A DNA stretch of 64,000 nt from Macrotrachela quadricornifera (lineage: Eukaryota > Rotifera > Eurotatoria > Philodinida > Philodinidae): contig JAJEKB010021815.1 of NCBI GenBank assembly GCA_022393335.1, forward strand, positions 196,964 through 260,963, given 5' to 3'. The position numbers were made by a program, and so were the translations under genes. The notes below the pieces were generated by a model. It ran no database searches. It saw only the letters and a list, made by a program, of their open reading frames with translations, and was not told the DNA's origin. Of this stretch, positions 63,583-64,000 are shown one piece after another; within the stretch, counting starts at the first letter, position 1; every line of letters starts with the position of its first letter.

Positions 63583-64000
63583 ATGGATAATATATCGATT
63601 AACAATCAATTTCGATCAATTCTTTATGTTCTGATTCATTTTTCATGTTCACTTATTCAATTAGCATGTGTTTTGGCTATATTAGGTTTACAAATAACAT
63701 TAACAATTACTGAAACATGTGCTTTTCGTATTGGTGTTGGTTTTTGGTCATTTCCATTTCTATTATTATCACCAATTAGTATTTGGATGTTAATTTCAAA
63801 ACGAAATAGTTTTTATTGTTTTATAACTTTTATTATACATATATGTTCAACATTATTTGCAACTACTATTATAATAATTAGTTTTCTTGCACTTATTGGA
63901 CAAATTGGATCTCCATGTTTAACATCATCATCATCAAATAGTTATTTTTTACCAATAAATATTTCACTAATTGCTGTTTCAATTTTATTTAAAATATTTA
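63583..64000 (+). CDS. Four-helix membrane protein, 3' partial (cut by the window end)
   Basis: An ATG frame stays open for 139 residues to the window edge. Hydrophobic segments are visible in order: ILYVLIHFSCSLIQLACVLA, IGVGFWSFPFLLLSPISIWM, CFITFIIHICSTLFATTIII running into ISFLALIG, and a fourth beginning INISLIAVSILF. Short polar loops separate them, including TITETCAF and a Ser-rich GSPCLTSSSSNSYF. The helix spacing resembles MS4A/CD20-like or other small tetraspan proteins. Family is not certain from the visible part. Confidence 0.65.
   Translation, partial: MDNISINNQFRSILYVLIHFSCSLIQLACVLAILGLQITLTITETCAFRIGVGFWSFPFLLLSPISIWMLISKRNSFYCFITFIIHICSTLFATTIIIISFLALIGQIGSPCLTSSSSNSYFLPINISLIAVSILFKIF

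Overview
The window looks like a scaffold piece from a bdelloid rotifer (Rotaria/Adineta-type). Evidence: very AT-rich DNA; animal genes split by introns that are mostly 45-65 nt with GT..AG ends; and two gene types expanded in bdelloids (an ADP-ribosyltransferase fused to TPR repeats, and an F-box protein with ribonuclease-inhibitor-type LRRs). There are no operons or bacterial genes. I derived exon boundaries by hand from GT/AG sites plus reading frame; in every multi-exon model the exon lengths sum to a multiple of three.

Region 1-35 kb is gene-dense and ordinary for an animal. In order: the 3' two thirds of an EML5/6-like WD40 protein (+); two orphan proteins (+); TMEM62 (-); a short secreted precursor that looks like a neuropeptide prohormone (+); an EGF-domain membrane protein (-); an SRSF7-like SR splicing factor (-); an ANKRD45-like protein (+); a neuropeptide-F/Y-type GPCR (+); an 873-aa orphan protein (+); a small secreted phospholipase A2 of the group XII type (+); a miniature NET-family (Noc/Nlz) zinc-finger protein (-); and a TSSK-like kinase (-).

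Region 36-55.7 kb is different: few genes, many degenerate or non-autonomous DNA elements. These include a TTAA-flanked element with 15-bp terminal repeats, an AT-rich element starting with a 75-nt hairpin, a foldback element carrying a small GC-rich nested insertion, a 504-bp hAT-like MITE with a clear 8-bp target duplication, a nearly perfect ~280-bp-arm hairpin, a decayed ~125-bp tandem repeat, and a second foldback related to the hairpin. Embedded here are the ART-TPR gene (-), which contains a 10-N assembly gap, and the F-box/LRR gene (+), whose LRR array grew by duplication of an exon-plus-intron unit. This is an accessory island of fast-evolving repeat-protein genes among mobile elements.

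Region 56-64 kb returns to conserved genes: a putative type II membrane fucosyltransferase (-), a mini FAM13-like protein (-), a microcephalin (MCPH1)-like BRCT protein (+), and the 5' part of a four-helix membrane protein cut by the window end (+).

The genes do not form one pathway. The most promising items are the candidate neuropeptide precursor, the ART-TPR gene with its two-unit TPR expansion and probable false gap, the F-box/LRR exon array with a decayed unit, and the set of foldback elements. I found no convincing tRNA, rRNA, CRISPR array or autonomous transposase/reverse transcriptase.
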